This document shows positions 37,387 through 47,323 of a DNA stretch of 64,000 nucleotides, in pieces. Both the position numbers and the translations under genes were made by a program. Every line of letters starts with the position of its first letter. Position 1 is the stretch's first letter. Under the pieces are notes generated by a model that was not told where the DNA came from, did no database searches, and worked only from the letters and a program-made list of their open reading frames with translations. Source of the DNA: Bacillota bacterium (GTDB lineage Bacteria > Bacillota > Clostridia > Lachnospirales > Lachnospiraceae); contig JAEZGK010000098.1 of assembly GCA_023437365.1 (NCBI GenBank), positions 1 to 64,000 of the forward strand, written 5' to 3'.

Positions 37387-38307
37387 ATGGTTTATGACGT
37401 AATCATTATTGGTTCGGGGCCTGCTGGCTTAGCGGCTGCGATCTATGCAAAAAGAGCAGAGCTGAAGGTGGCTGTAATCGAAAAGGCCGGCTTGAGCGGA
37501 GGTCAGATTATAAATACCTATGAGGTTGACAATTATCCCGGTACACCGGGAATCAGTGGTTTTGAATTAAGTACTAAGTTCAGGGAGCATGCTGATAAGC
37601 TGGAAACCGAGTTTATCGATGGCGAGGTAATTGATTTTGCTCTGGAGGGAGAGATTAAGCTCATCACGATGGACAACGGTACACAATATAGAACCAAGGC
37701 GGTAGTCATAGCAACCGGAGGGGCACCACGTCATCTAGGAACACCGGGGGAGGAAGAGCTCTCGGGAATGGGCGTATCCTACTGTGCAACCTGCGATGGT
37801 GCCTTCTTTAAGAATAAGACGGTGGCAGTTGTCGGTGGCGGCGATGTAGCAGTAGAAGATGCTATCTTTCTCGCGAGAATATGTCAGAAGGTATATGTGA
37901 TCCATAGAAGAGACCAGTTCCGCGCATCAAAGAGCATTTCCTCCAGATTGCTGGCGCTTGAGAATGTAACTGTACTATGGGACAGTGTGGTAGATAGGAT
38001 TATAGGTAAGGATAAGGTAGAATCGATAGAGGTCACCAATGTTAAGACAAAGGATAAGGAGAATTATGATGTGGCAGGGGTTTTTATTGCTGTCGGATAT
38101 ATGCCCAGTTCCGAAGTTTATAAAAAAGTGGTTGCTACCGATGAGGCCGGTTATATTATAGCAGGTGAGAATTGTGAGACTAATATTCCGGGTATATTTG
38201 CGGCCGGAGATGTCAGAACAAAGGAGCTGAGACAAATCATCACAGCGGCAGCTGATGGAGCAAACGCAATTACAGGTGTAGAAAAATATTTGAATAATTT
38301 GGAATAG
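37387..38307 (+). CDS. trxB: Thioredoxin reductase
   Basis: A 306-residue flavoprotein that reduces thioredoxin with NADPH. The FAD Rossmann motif GSGPAGLAAA is at the N terminus, the redox-active Cys pair is C133-A-T-C136 (YCATCDGAFF), the NADPH motif is VGGGDVAVEDA, and a second FAD contact is GIFAAGDVR. I start at ATG 37387, behind AAGGAGG; the ORF runs open 51 codons upstream without homology. Confidence 0.93.
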   Translation: MVYDVIIIGSGPAGLAAAIYAKRAELKVAVIEKAGLSGGQIINTYEVDNYPGTPGISGFELSTKFREHADKLETEFIDGEVIDFALEGEIKLITMDNGTQYRTKAVVIATGGAPRHLGTPGEEELSGMGVSYCATCDGAFFKNKTVAVVGGGDVAVEDAIFLARICQKVYVIHRRDQFRASKSISSRLLALENVTVLWDSVVDRIIGKDKVESIEVTNVKTKDKENYDVAGVFIAVGYMPSSEVYKKVVATDEAGYIIAGENCETNIPGIFAAGDVRTKELRQIITAAADGANAITGVEKYLNNLE

Positions 38308-38488
38308 GAAAAATGTGTAATATTATCCGAAAACACTTTAAAATGGCGGTTTATTGTAAAATTAATTGTCGTTTTAACTTGTTTAATATTGACACTATGT
38401 GGCATTTTTGATATAATTACCTCGTCAGATGTAATAATTTCGTAATAATTCTTTGTTACGGATTGCTGGGTACCTGGGAGGTATAGGA

Positions 38489-39718
38489 ATGGACAGAATT
38501 TGGGCTAGAAAGGCAACTTTAATTGTAGCATCAGCCGTAATATATATGGCAATACCAGCAACAACTGCAAAAGCGGATACTATTCCAACGGAGCAGGGGG
38601 TAGCTGGTTTTGCTTATTTATTAGACAATTATTACTCATCCACAGACGATAAGGTGGCTGCAGATGAGACTATAGTAAATATATTAAAGACAGAGATTGT
38701 TTCACCGTATGCGAATCTGGGGGTTTCCGTAGCTGACAGTTATGTTAATGTTAGAAAAGAACCTTCTACGGACAGCGAAGTGGTTGGTAAGCTTTACCGT
38801 GGTTGTGCTGCTGACATTCTGGAACGTCTGGAAGGTGATTGGGTGAAGATACAGTCCGGTGACGTAAAAGGTTACATAGCCTCCAATTTTTTGGCGATCG
38901 GTGACGCTGCTGAGGCAATGGTCGATGAATACGCAACACAGTATGCAACGGTCAATACACAGACACTGAGAGTTAGAGAAGAAAAGAGTGTGGATTCCAA
39001 GATACTGACTTTAATTCCGGGCGGTGAGACCTATCCTGTAAAGAAGGTCAGCGGAGATTGGGTAGAAATCGTCTTAGGTACTGACGAAGATACCGGTGGA
39101 GATTTCACCGGATTTGTATCAAAGGAATTTGTTGACATCAAGGTAGAATTTAAATTTGCTATCTCGGTTGAAGAGGAACAACGGATTTTACGCGAACAGC
39201 AGGAGGCTGAACGGGCTGAACGGGAACGTAAGGAAAAGTTGGCACAGGAAAAGGCTGAACGTGAAGAAGAGGCAAGAAGACGGAAAGAGGAGCAGAAGAA
39301 AGCAAACTCGGAGCAAGACGATAAGCCTTCGACCTCATCGGGATCAGGATCATCCCTTCGCAGCGAAATTATTACCTATGCGCAGAAGTTTGTTGGAAAT
39401 CCTTACGTATGGGGAGGCGAAAGCCTTACAAGAGGTGCTGATTGTTCCGGTTTTGTACAAGCTATCTATGCAGACTTTGGCTACAGCATACCGAGAACCT
39501 CCAGAGAACAGGCATCCGGAGCAGGCAAAAAAGTCAGTGAATCGGATATGCTTCCAGGTGATCTGGTGTTCTATACGAACAGCAGGGGAACTGTAAATCA
39601 TGTAGCAATGTATATCGGTAACGGTATGATAGTACATGCAGCTAACTCACGTCAGGGTATTATCAGATCCAATGTGAAGTACAGAGATATTTACTGTGTA
39701 AGAAGAATTGTTAATTAG
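38489..39718 (+). CDS. SH3b-domain peptidoglycan endopeptidase (NlpC/P60)
   Basis: A 409-residue exported hydrolase with a signal peptide (about residues 1-30, cleaving after TTAKA), two SH3 domains (ADSYVNVRKEPSTDSEV and TQTLRVREEKSVDSKI), a charged Glu/Arg coiled linker (about 210-270), and a C-terminal NlpC/P60 domain with catalytic Cys in GADCSGFV, His in VNHVAMYIG and a third residue in IVHAANSRQG. It cleaves peptide bonds within stem peptides (D-Glu-diaminopimelate type). ATG 38489 follows GGGAGG. Its SH3 region is closely related to that of the SleB-type protein at 9.6-10.9 kb. Confidence 0.9.
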   Translation: MDRIWARKATLIVASAVIYMAIPATTAKADTIPTEQGVAGFAYLLDNYYSSTDDKVAADETIVNILKTEIVSPYANLGVSVADSYVNVRKEPSTDSEVVGKLYRGCAADILERLEGDWVKIQSGDVKGYIASNFLAIGDAAEAMVDEYATQYATVNTQTLRVREEKSVDSKILTLIPGGETYPVKKVSGDWVEIVLGTDEDTGGDFTGFVSKEFVDIKVEFKFAISVEEEQRILREQQEAERAERERKEKLAQEKAEREEEARRRKEEQKKANSEQDDKPSTSSGSGSSLRSEIITYAQKFVGNPYVWGGESLTRGADCSGFVQAIYADFGYSIPRTSREQASGAGKKVSESDMLPGDLVFYTNSRGTVNHVAMYIGNGMIVHAANSRQGIIRSNVKYRDIYCVRRIVN

Positions 39719-39746
39719 TAATAGAAGAACTCTGCATTGTTATTAA

Positions 39747-39790
39747 GAAGCCCTTTGAGAAGGATCAGAATCCGACTCTTAGGGCTTTTC
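39747..39790 (+). terminator. Terminator of the NlpC/P60 gene
   Basis: AAGCCCT...GGAT and ATCC...AGGGCTT form an interrupted stem ending in TTTTCC. Confidence 0.8.
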
Positions 39791-39960
39791 CTATGAAACA
39801 AAGGGAAACTATTGGACGAGGCGTGATTCTTAGTTGGAAAAACCAGAGAAGTATGCTAGAATAAAAAGGTAGGATTAGTTATACAGCAAAGGATGCAATA
39901 CTTTATAAGCATATAATTCAAAATATTGCGTACCTGCTTCACGGTACATGGAGGGTTTGT

Positions 39961-40380
39961 ATGACAGAGAACGAGATTAGGGAGCGAAGAAAATATAAGA
40001 GGCTCCCGATAGAGCTTCATCTTGAAGTGGATGAGGTTTTCAAACAGGATAATATTATAATAAAGAATCTGAATGCTTCTGTATCTGTGTTTGATATCTC
40101 CAAAAGCGGAATTGGCTTTATCAGCGATGCAAGCCTTCCTTTGGGATATTATTTCAGAGGCCGAATCAATCTGGGAGACGGAGATTTCTTTATAGTGGTA
40201 ATTCAGATTATCAGGGCGCATATATCCGAATTTAACACTAAGGTATATGGTGCTGAATTTGTAGGCCTTGCGCCTTTCCTGGCGGATAAGGTGGATAAAT
40301 ACGAGAAGAAATTAATCAAAGAGAATAATCGGTCTCAGCCGGTTGATGAAGGAATGCCGGATGTAAAGGACCATAAGTAA
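39961..40380 (+). CDS. PilZ-domain protein (cyclic-di-GMP receptor type)
   Basis: A 139-residue single-domain PilZ protein. The c-di-GMP-binding motifs are RRKYKRLP at residues 9-16 and DISKSGIGF near 42-50. Such proteins often modulate motility or polysaccharide output. ATG 39961 follows GGAGGG. It is monocistronic, with a strong terminator. Confidence 0.85.
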   Translation: MTENEIRERRKYKRLPIELHLEVDEVFKQDNIIIKNLNASVSVFDISKSGIGFISDASLPLGYYFRGRINLGDGDFFIVVIQIIRAHISEFNTKVYGAEFVGLAPFLADKVDKYEKKLIKENNRSQPVDEGMPDVKDHK

Positions 40381-40409
40381 ATTTGGCAAACAGAACAATT
40401 GTTATAATA

Positions 40410-40460
40410 CCGGGAGGATTATGAGCTTGCGGATTAGTTCATAATACTCCCGGCGTTTTT
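40410..40460 (+). terminator. Terminator of the PilZ gene
   Basis: CCGGGAGGATTATGA pairs with TCATAATACTCCCGG, followed by CGTTTTT. Confidence 0.9.
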
Positions 40461-40702
40461 CTTGATGAGAGCTTTCGTAATTTTTATGTATGCTTTATTG
40501 TTGAACTTGGAATAATAAGAGAAGTGAAACAATAAATATGAAATTGATTAAATTTAATCGATGTTTTCTGATGAAGTATTTGCTAAAAAATTATCATAAA
40601 TACCTATTGACAAAGATGAAAGTATACATTATGCACAAAAGATGTTCAAAAGATGGGAGAAATTTACAATTATTCGGTTCAAATATACAATTTATTAAAA
40701 AG

Positions 40703-40773
40703 TTATCCACAGGCAAAAAGGCTTATTTTTTAATAAATGGAAGTTATACACCGATTTATCCACATTATCCACA
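40703..40773 (+). promoter_or_regulatory. Cluster of DnaA boxes
   Basis: Three perfect TTATCCACA boxes in the same orientation at 40703-40711, 40756-40764 and 40765-40773 (the last two directly adjacent), plus a near-match TTATACACC at 40744-40752. A long AT-rich tract follows (40915-41000). The gene-free stretch 40381-41198 has no dnaA, dnaN or strand switch around it, so it is probably a secondary DnaA-binding locus and not oriC. An ORF at 40538-40780 runs through it but looks random. Confidence 0.75.
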
Positions 40774-41114
40774 AGGATAAACTACTCTTGTCGCACGGTT
40801 AAAAGAGTGTCAATAACGAAAGTGCGTTTTGTAACTTATGATAAATCGTAATTTAGGACCCTGAAGTTGAATTTGAAGGCTTGACATTCATGTTGTCGGA
40901 CAATTACTCGAGTATAATTAAAATTTAATAAAAAATTATAGAATATTAACAAAATAGTAAATTATATACAAAAATACTGTTAATTATGTGCTTTACTCTG
41001 TGGGTCTATAAAATATTTACATATTCATGGGCATCATAGGTGATAATGTAAAGAAAGCATGAAGTAATTGTTAATACAGAATATCCCTCCAAAGGTTATT
41101 CGTGTTAAAGTGGC

Positions 41115-41143
41115 TTGTCACTTCCTATGCCTTATGGTATAAT
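41115..41143 (+). promoter_or_regulatory. hpf promoter
   Basis: -35 TTGTCA at 41115-41120, 17-bp spacer, -10 TATAAT at 41138-41143. Confidence 0.7.
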
Positions 41144-41198
41144 AAAGTCAGCATAGAAGTGTTAATGCTAACAAGAAAGTAAAAAGGAGTTGGTCATT

Positions 41199-41726
41199 AT
41201 GCGTTATATAATCAGCGGTAAGAATATCGATGTGACTGAAGGCTTAAAAACGGCTGTATATGAAAAGATAGGGAAGCTTGAGAGATACTTCACTCCTGAC
41301 ACTGAAATTCATGTAACACTCAGCGTAGAAAAAGAAAGACAGAAAATTGAAGTGACTATTCCGGTTAAGGGTAATATTATCCGTGCGGAACAGGTTAGTA
41401 ATGATATGTATGTTTCAATCGATCTTGTAGAAGAAATTATTGAGCGTCAGTTACGGAAATACAAGAATAAATTAATAGATCATAAGCAGGCCTCCTCTAA
41501 TTTCAACCAGACCTTTATGGACGATGATTATTATGAGGATGATACGATCAAAATTGTAAAGACGAAGAGATTCGCGATCAAACCGATGGATGCAGAGGAA
41601 GCTTGTGTTCAGATGGAACTTCTGGGACATAATTTCTATGTATTCCGTAATGCCCAGACCGATGAAGTAAACGTAGTTTACAAGCGCAAGGGCAACACCT
41701 ACGGACTCATCGAGCCAGAATATTAA
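41199..41726 (+). CDS. hpf: Ribosome hibernation promoting factor, long form
   Basis: A 175-residue long-form HPF/RaiA. The N-terminal domain (1-100, MRYIISGKNIDVTEGLK to EEIIERQLRKYK) blocks the decoding centre; the C-terminal domain (about 120-175, FAIKPMDAEEACVQMELLGH in part, then RNAQTDEVNVVYKRKG) links two 70S ribosomes into 100S dimers in stationary phase. ATG 41199 lies nine bases after AAGGAG. Its last codons form part of the inverted repeat downstream. secA follows, also usual in Firmicutes. Confidence 0.93.
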   Translation: MRYIISGKNIDVTEGLKTAVYEKIGKLERYFTPDTEIHVTLSVEKERQKIEVTIPVKGNIIRAEQVSNDMYVSIDLVEEIIERQLRKYKNKLIDHKQASSNFNQTFMDDDYYEDDTIKIVKTKRFAIKPMDAEEACVQMELLGHNFYVFRNAQTDEVNVVYKRKGNTYGLIEPEY

Positions 41727-41945
41727 CGTTTAAACGGATTAATCCATAAGGAAGACACCCGCTTCGTGCTTGCACGAGGAGCGGGTGTCTTTTTTATGGA
41801 TAAGCGTAGCGTAAAGCGAGCAAGCGAAGCATGCGAGCTTTAATCCGTTTAAACGTTAATATTAGCAGAAGCTTCGTGCTTGCACGAGGAGCGGGTGTCT
41901 TTTTTATGGATTAATCCGTTTAAACGTTAATATTAGCAGAAGCTT
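41719..41945. repeat. Inverted and direct duplication around the hpf terminator
   Basis: A 25-bp perfect inverted repeat joins 41726-41750 and 41904-41928, and it extends outward into the last hpf codons on the left. Inside it a terminator hairpin (GACACCCGCT...AGCGGGTGTC followed by TTTTTT) occurs twice as a 41-bp direct repeat at 41761-41801 and 41871-41911. A second direct repeat of about 34 bp starts at 41841 and at 41912. The hpf transcript thus meets two terminators, and the region looks like a stepwise duplication-inversion. Confidence 0.88.
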
Positions 41946-41999
41946 GCTCTAAGACCCAGCCAAGAATAAGTCAATTTATGGGTGTGGAATAAAATTAAG

Positions 42000-42028
42000 T
42001 TGAATAGTAACAAGGTAAATGTTACAAT
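42000..42028 (+). promoter_or_regulatory. secA promoter
   Basis: -35 TTGAAT at 42000-42005, 17-bp spacer, -10 TACAAT at 42023-42028, downstream of the duplicated hpf terminators. Confidence 0.65.
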
Positions 42029-42082
42029 ACTAGTTGAACGATTTTTGGATCAAATATGCAATAGTACAGGAGTGAATATAGA

Positions 42083-44656
42083 ATGGGAATTATAGAAAAG
42101 GTATTCGGCACTCACAGCGAGCGCGAAGTTAAGCGAGTGTTACCAATCGTAGATAAGATAGAAGCTCTGGAACCGGATTTTGTAAAGCTGACAGATGAGG
42201 AACTGAAAGCGAAAACAGCTGAATTCAAAAATAGACTCAAGAACGGGGAAACCCTGGATGATATATTGGTAGAAGCATATGCAACCGTAAGAGAAGCGGC
42301 GAAAAGAGCAATTGGTCAAAGACATTTCCGAGTACAGCTCATCGGCGGCGTAATTTTACATCAGGGCAGAATTACTGAAATGCGTACCGGTGAAGGTAAG
42401 ACCCTCACCTCGACACTTCCTGCCTATCTGAATGCTCTAGAAGGCAAGGGTGTTCATATCGTTACAGTAAATGATTACCTGGCGAAACGTGACTCCGAAT
42501 GGATGGGACAAATTCATGAATTCCTCGGACTAAAGGTCGGCGTAATTTTAAATAGCATGGAGAAGGAAGAGCGTCGTGAGGCATATGCCTGTGATATCAC
42601 CTATGCTACCAACAACGAGCTGGGCTTCGATTATCTAAGAGATAACATGGTCATCTATAAGGAACAGTTAGTACAGCGTGAGCTTCATTTTGCGATTATC
42701 GATGAGGTTGACTCTGTATTAGTCGACGAGGCAAGAACTCCTTTGATTATTTCCGGTCAGAGCGGTAAGTCCACCGAACTGTATCGTGTATGTGATATTT
42801 TAGCAAGGCAGATGGTCAGAGGTAAAGAGAGCGGAGAGCTTACCAAGATGGCTGCGCTGATGAAGGAAGAGATTGAGGAGTCAGGAGATTTCATCGTTAA
42901 TGAGAAGGACAAGAATGTCCATCTTACCGATGATGGTGTGAAAAAGGTAGAGCGTTTCTTTAACCTGGAGAATCTCGCCGATCCTGAGAATCTGGAAATA
43001 CAGCATAACATCATACTCGCATTGCGTGCCCATAACCTGATGTTCCGGGATAAGGACTATGTGGTTAAGGAGGACGAGGTCCTGATCGTAGACGAATTCA
43101 CCGGACGTATTATGCCGGGAAGACGCTACAGTGACGGTCTCCATCAGGCGATAGAAGCAAAGGAAAATGTGAAGGTTAAGAGAGAGAGCAAGACTCTTGC
43201 AACAATCACCTTCCAGAACTTCTTCAATAAATATCATAAGAAAGCCGGTATGACCGGTACTGCTTTGACCGAGGAGAAGGAATTCCGTGAGATTTATGGC
43301 ATGGATGTCATCGAAGTTCCTACGAATCTTCCCGTAAAGCGTGTCGACCATCAGGATTCGGTATATAAGACAAGAAAAGAAAAGTTGAATGCAATTATCA
43401 ATGAGATTATTGAATCACATCAGAAGGGACAACCGGTTCTGGTAGGTACGATCACAATAGAGGCCTCAGAGGAAATCAGTACTATTCTGAAAAAGCATAA
43501 TATCCCGCATAAGGTGTTGAATGCTAAGTTCCATGAGCTTGAGGCAGAAATTGTAGCAGAAGCAGGACAGCTGGGAGCAGTAACGATTGCGACTAACATG
43601 GCAGGCCGTGGTACTGACATTAAGCTTGGAGAGGGAGTAGTGGAGGCCGGTGGCTTAAAAATCATCGGTACGGAGAGACATGAGGCAAGGCGTATTGATA
43701 ATCAGCTGCGTGGTCGTGCAGGACGTCAGGGCGATCCCGGTGAATCCAAATTCTATATCTCTTTGGAAGACGATCTGATGAGACTTTTCGGTTCCGAACG
43801 TCTGATGGGAATCTTCAATGGACTTGGCTTGCCGGAGGGTGAGCAGATTCAGCATAAGATGCTTTCCAATGCCATTGAACGTGCACAGAAGAGAATCGAA
43901 AATAATAACTACGGTATCAGAAAGAACCTGCTGGAATACGATCAGGTAAATAATGAGCAGAGAGAAATTATTTATGCAGAGCGTAGACGGGTTCTCGATG
44001 GTGAAAGCATGCGAGATACCATCTATCATATGATTATTGAGACAGTGGAGGGATGTGTCAACACCTGTATCAGTGACGATCAAAGCCCGATGGAATGGGA
44101 TATGAACGAACTGAATGATCTGTTGCTGCCGATTATTCCATTGCCCAAGATCGAGTATCCCGAGGATCAGATGAGAGGTATGAAGAAGAATGATCTTCTT
44201 CAGCTATTAAAAGAAGAAGCTGTGAAGCTCTATGAAGCCAAGGAATCCGAATTCCCTGAGACCGAGCAGATCAGAGAGATTGAGCGTGTCATTCTGCTTA
44301 AGGTAATTGACCACAAGTGGATGGATCATATCGATGATATGGATCAGCTGCGTCAAGGCATCGGTTTACAGGCCTATGGACAGAGACAGCCGGTGGTGGA
44401 ATACAAGTTCCAGGGCTTTGAGATGTTTGATGAGATGATTGATGCAATCCGTGAAGATACCGTCAAGGCACTTCTTCATGTCCGTATCGAGCAGAAGGTA
44501 GAACGTGAGCAGGTAGCTAAGGTTACCGGCACCAACCGTGATGACAGTATTGCCAACGCGCCAATCAAGCGTTCCGCAAAGAAGGTTCAGCCCAACGATC
44601 CCTGCCCTTGCGGAAGCGGAAGAAAATATAAGCATTGCTGTGGTAAGAATATATAA
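42083..44656 (+). CDS. secA: Preprotein translocase ATPase SecA
   Basis: An 857-residue SecA that drives preproteins through SecYEG. Walker A is MRTGEGKT, Walker [10 protein letters not shown], motif III GMTGTA, and the second NBD has GTDIKLG and [18 protein letters not shown] in part. The C terminus has the zinc-binding tail [13 protein letters not shown], which contacts SecB-like partners or ribosomes. ATG 42083 follows GGAG. prfB follows 89 bp downstream. Confidence 0.96.
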   Translation: MGIIEKVFGTHSEREVKRVLPIVDKIEALEPDFVKLTDEELKAKTAEFKNRLKNGETLDDILVEAYATVREAAKRAIGQRHFRVQLIGGVILHQGRITEMRTGEGKTLTSTLPAYLNALEGKGVHIVTVNDYLAKRDSEWMGQIHEFLGLKVGVILNSMEKEERREAYACDITYATNNELGFDYLRDNMVIYKEQLVQRELHFAIIDEVDSVLVDEARTPLIISGQSGKSTELYRVCDILARQMVRGKESGELTKMAALMKEEIEESGDFIVNEKDKNVHLTDDGVKKVERFFNLENLADPENLEIQHNIILALRAHNLMFRDKDYVVKEDEVLIVDEFTGRIMPGRRYSDGLHQAIEAKENVKVKRESKTLATITFQNFFNKYHKKAGMTGTALTEEKEFREIYGMDVIEVPTNLPVKRVDHQDSVYKTRKEKLNAIINEIIESHQKGQPVLVGTITIEASEEISTILKKHNIPHKVLNAKFHELEAEIVAEAGQLGAVTIATNMAGRGTDIKLGEGVVEAGGLKIIGTERHEARRIDNQLRGRAGRQGDPGESKFYISLEDDLMRLFGSERLMGIFNGLGLPEGEQIQHKMLSNAIERAQKRIENNNYGIRKNLLEYDQVNNEQREIIYAERRRVLDGESMRDTIYHMIIETVEGCVNTCISDDQSPMEWDMNELNDLLLPIIPLPKIEYPEDQMRGMKKNDLLQLLKEEAVKLYEAKESEFPETEQIREIERVILLKVIDHKWMDHIDDMDQLRQGIGLQAYGQRQPVVEYKFQGFEMFDEMIDAIREDTVKALLHVRIEQKVEREQVAKVTGTNRDDSIANAPIKRSAKKVQPNDPCPCGSGRKYKHCCGKNI

Positions 44657-44745
44657 ATAATAATTTTATAAAGAGAATATTTATAAGCAATTTTGTATTG
44701 AGATTTTAAAAAGAGTAATATATAATACAATAAAGAGGTGATTTT

Positions 44746-45856
44746 GTGGTAGAATTAGATCAGTATAAATATACATTAAGTACCTATGACAGACCATTAA
44801 TCGAAGTGGGGGATTCACTTTGACTTAGACAAGAAGAGTCTAAGGGTCAGAGAAATTGAACAAACCATGGAAGAGCCTGGCTTTTGGGATAACAGCGATA
44901 AAGCACAGGAATACATGAAGGAATTGAAGAATTTAAAGGACACCATCGAGGATTACCGACATCTTAAGACAAGATATGAGGATGTTCAGACCTTAATCCA
45001 GATGGGGTATGAAGAAAATGATGAAAGTCTGCTTCCTGAGATTGAGGAAGCTTTGGACTTATTCATAAAAGATCTTGATGAACTAAAGCTGCGTACCTTA
45101 TTATCCGGAGAGTATGATAAATACAATGCCATACTTACTCTGCATGCCGGTGCCGGAGGAACAGAAAGCTGCGACTGGGCAAGCATGCTTTGCCGTATGT
45201 ATCAGCGTTGGGCTGACAAGCGTGGATTTACTACAGAAATGCTAGACTTTCTGGATGGAGATGAAGCCGGGCTTAAATCTGTTACGTTACAGATCAATGG
45301 AGAGAATGCTTACGGATATCTAAAATCCGAACGCGGAGTACATCGTCTGGTCCGTATCTCCCCTTTCAACGCTGCGGGAAAAAGACAGACTTCCTTTGTA
45401 TCCTGTGATGTTATGCCGGATATTGAAGAGGACACAGGAATAGAGATTAATGAAGAGGATTTAAGGGTTGATACCTACCGCTCCAGCGGAGCCGGTGGGC
45501 AGCACGTCAATAAGACCTCCTCAGCGATCCGTATAACCCACATCCCGACCAACATTGTGGTGCAATGTCAAAACGAACGATCCCAGCTTCAAAATAAGGA
45601 TAAAGCTATGAAAATGCTAAAGGCAAAGCTTTATCTGCTTAAGCAGCAGGAGAATTTGGAGAAGATATCAGGCATCCGTGGTGAAGTAAAGGATATTGCC
45701 TGGGGAAATCAGATCAGATCCTATGTTATGCAGCCATATACTCTAGTCAAGGATCACCGTACCAATGAAGAAGTAGGTAATGCCATCAATGTTCTGGATG
45801 GTAATCTGGATCCATTTATTAACGCTTACTTAAAATGGAATGCACAAAACAGTTAA
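44746..45856 (+). CDS. prfB: Peptide chain release factor 2, with programmed +1 frameshift
   Basis: RF2 reads UGA and UAA stops. It is encoded in two frames: a 25-codon first part from GTG 44746 to the in-frame TGA at 44821-44823, then the +1 frame from 44822 to 45856. The second part has the GGQ motif (SSGAGGQHVNKTSSA) that triggers peptide release. Frameshifting lets low RF2 levels raise their own synthesis. The GTG follows GAGGTG at about 44735-44740. cheW lies 29 bp downstream. Confidence 0.93.
44808..44823 (+). other. RF2 programmed frameshift site
   Basis: GGGGGA at 44808-44813 acts as internal Shine-Dalgarno-like stimulator, then TTCA, the slippery CTT at 44818-44820 and the TGA stop, followed by C. 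The spacing is one base longer than in the E. coli AGGGGGTATCTTTGAC signal. Confidence 0.9.
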
Positions 45857-45885
45857 CTTGAGAGATTCCTAAAGGAGGAGTACCT

Positions 45886-46344
45886 ATGCAAAGTACGAAG
45901 CAGGCGATTTTTATGCTTGGAGAAGAAGAGTATGGAATGGATATCATGGAAGTAAACATCATAGAGAAATATATGACTATCGAGCCGGTAGCCAGTTTTC
46001 CGAAAAATCTCAAAGGTATTATCAAATTAAGGGGTGATGTTATTCCGGTATATAGTCTGCGCAGGAAATTTGGCATGGAGGATATTGAACCAAGTGACGA
46101 TACCCGGTTCATAATTACTACCTCAAACGGACTTATGATGGCTTATGAGATTGATAAAGTATCGGAAATAGTGCAGTTTGAAGAAGGACAGGTATTTGAT
46201 GTGCCTCCGATTGTACAAGGAAAAGATACTACTTATATGAAATCAATAACTAGCATCGGTGACCGTCTGGTTATTATTCTGGATCACGATGGGATACTGT
46301 CAGAGGAAGAGCAAGAGAAGATAAAAGCAGTTGTGAAGAAATAA
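45886..46344 (+). CDS. cheW: Chemotaxis coupling protein CheW
   Basis: A 152-residue CheW-like domain, linking receptors to the CheA kinase. It has LGEEEYGMDIMEVNIIEKY, then FPKNLKGIIKLRGDVIPVYSL in part, and ends with a VIILDHDGIL strand. It is an orphan, between prfB (29 bp) and an amino-acid transporter (30 bp), away from other che genes. Chemotaxis towards an amino acid could explain the placement, but that is inference. Confidence 0.9.
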   Translation: MQSTKQAIFMLGEEEYGMDIMEVNIIEKYMTIEPVASFPKNLKGIIKLRGDVIPVYSLRRKFGMEDIEPSDDTRFIITTSNGLMMAYEIDKVSEIVQFEEGQVFDVPPIVQGKDTTYMKSITSIGDRLVIILDHDGILSEEEQEKIKAVVKK

Positions 46345-46374
46345 CTGCGTAAATATGACGTGGAGGCTAAGTAG

Positions 46375-47118
46375 ATGAAGAAGAAAGTAATTAGTATGTT
46401 TATCGTAGCCGGCTTAACAGTTACGATGCTGGCTGGCTGCAAAAAGGAAAGCAATACCCTGATTGTAGGTACAGAAGCAGGATTTGCACCTTATGAATAT
46501 ATGGAAGGCGATCAGGTAGTTGGAATTGATATGGATATTGCCCAGGCAATCGCAGATAAGCTGGGTAAGAAATTGGAGATCCAGAATATGGATTTTGATG
46601 GTGCATTGTTAGCTGTTCAGCAGGGTAAGGTTGACTTTGTGGCAGCAGGTGTTTCTGTCAGTGATGAACGTAAGGAAAAGATGGATTTTTCCATCGACTA
46701 TGTGGACTCTACGGAAGTGGTTGTTGTGAATACTGCAACACCGGGCGTAGCCGCTGCAACCGATGCCGATCTTGCTGATAAGGTTGTTGGTGTACAGCAG
46801 GGAAATATTGCTGACTTCTATGTTGAGGCAAATATATCTGCAAAGGAAATCAAGCGCTATACTAAATTTGCACAGGCTGCCGAAGATTTAAAGAACGGTA
46901 AGATCGACTGTATCGTTATGGATCAGTATCCTGCAGAGGAATTAGTGAAGGCTAATGCTGAACTCTCCATCCTCGACGGAGCTTTGTTCCAGGATAAGTA
47001 TGCAATCGCAGTGAAAAAGGGAAATAAAGAATTACTGGATCAGATCAACTCTGTTATCCAGGAATTAAAGGATAATGGAAAGATTGAAGAATTTACGGCA
47101 AATCATACAAACAAATAA
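46375..47118 (+). CDS. Amino-acid ABC transporter substrate-binding lipoprotein
   Basis: A 247-residue family 3 solute-binding protein. The lipobox MLAGC (Cys22) follows a signal peptide; the binding domain starts TLIVGTEAGFAPYEYMEGD and has GIDMDIAQAIADKLGKK. The family binds polar amino acids; the exact ligand is not evident. It is separated from its permease by 205 bp containing a hairpin and a repeat. Confidence 0.9.
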   Translation: MKKKVISMFIVAGLTVTMLAGCKKESNTLIVGTEAGFAPYEYMEGDQVVGIDMDIAQAIADKLGKKLEIQNMDFDGALLAVQQGKVDFVAAGVSVSDERKEKMDFSIDYVDSTEVVVVNTATPGVAAATDADLADKVVGVQQGNIADFYVEANISAKEIKRYTKFAQAAEDLKNGKIDCIVMDQYPAEELVKANAELSILDGALFQDKYAIAVKKGNKELLDQINSVIQELKDNGKIEEFTANHTNK

Positions 47119-47147
47119 CATGATCGGTTGATTTTTCAAATAGGCAC

Positions 47148-47185
47148 AAGGGGGCTGTTATCTATACTGACAGCCTCTCTCTTTG
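47148..47185 (+). terminator. Hairpin after the substrate-binding gene
   Basis: GGGGGCTGT pairs with ACAGCCTCT-type sequence around TATCTATACTG, followed by CTCTCTTTG. The tail is only partly T-rich; it may set the excess of binding protein over permease by partial termination. Confidence 0.6.
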
Positions 47186-47194
47186 TCTATGCAT

Positions 47195-47285
47195 CACCCT
47201 TTCCTGATATAATCAACTTCTATTACAAGCAAGCTTGCATAGAAGTTGATTATATCAGAAAGCACCTACGGTGCTTTTGACACTT
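47195..47285. repeat. Palindromic repeat element, copy 2 (inverted)
   Basis: TTTCCTGATATAATCAACTTC with its complementary arm at 47239-47261, and a small hairpin AAGCACC-TAC-GGTGCTT at 47260-47276 on the right. It is the same architecture, inverted, as 31488-31585. It sits between the binding protein and its permease within one operon. Confidence 0.8.
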
Positions 47286-47323
47286 TACTATGGTTATAAA
47301 ATTATCTTTTGGGAGGTATCAAA

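Noticed and set aside
40703..40773. Chromosomal replication origin
   Set aside because: No dnaA, dnaN, recF or rpmH nearby and no change in gene direction; only the boxes and AT-richness fit.
40538..40780. 80-codon ORF through the DnaA-box cluster
   Set aside because: No ribosome-binding site, Lys/Tyr-rich random-looking composition, and the end is made of the DnaA boxes themselves.
47148..47285. CRISPR-like repeat
   Set aside because: The inverted repeats here are a single palindrome, without regular direct repeats and spacers.
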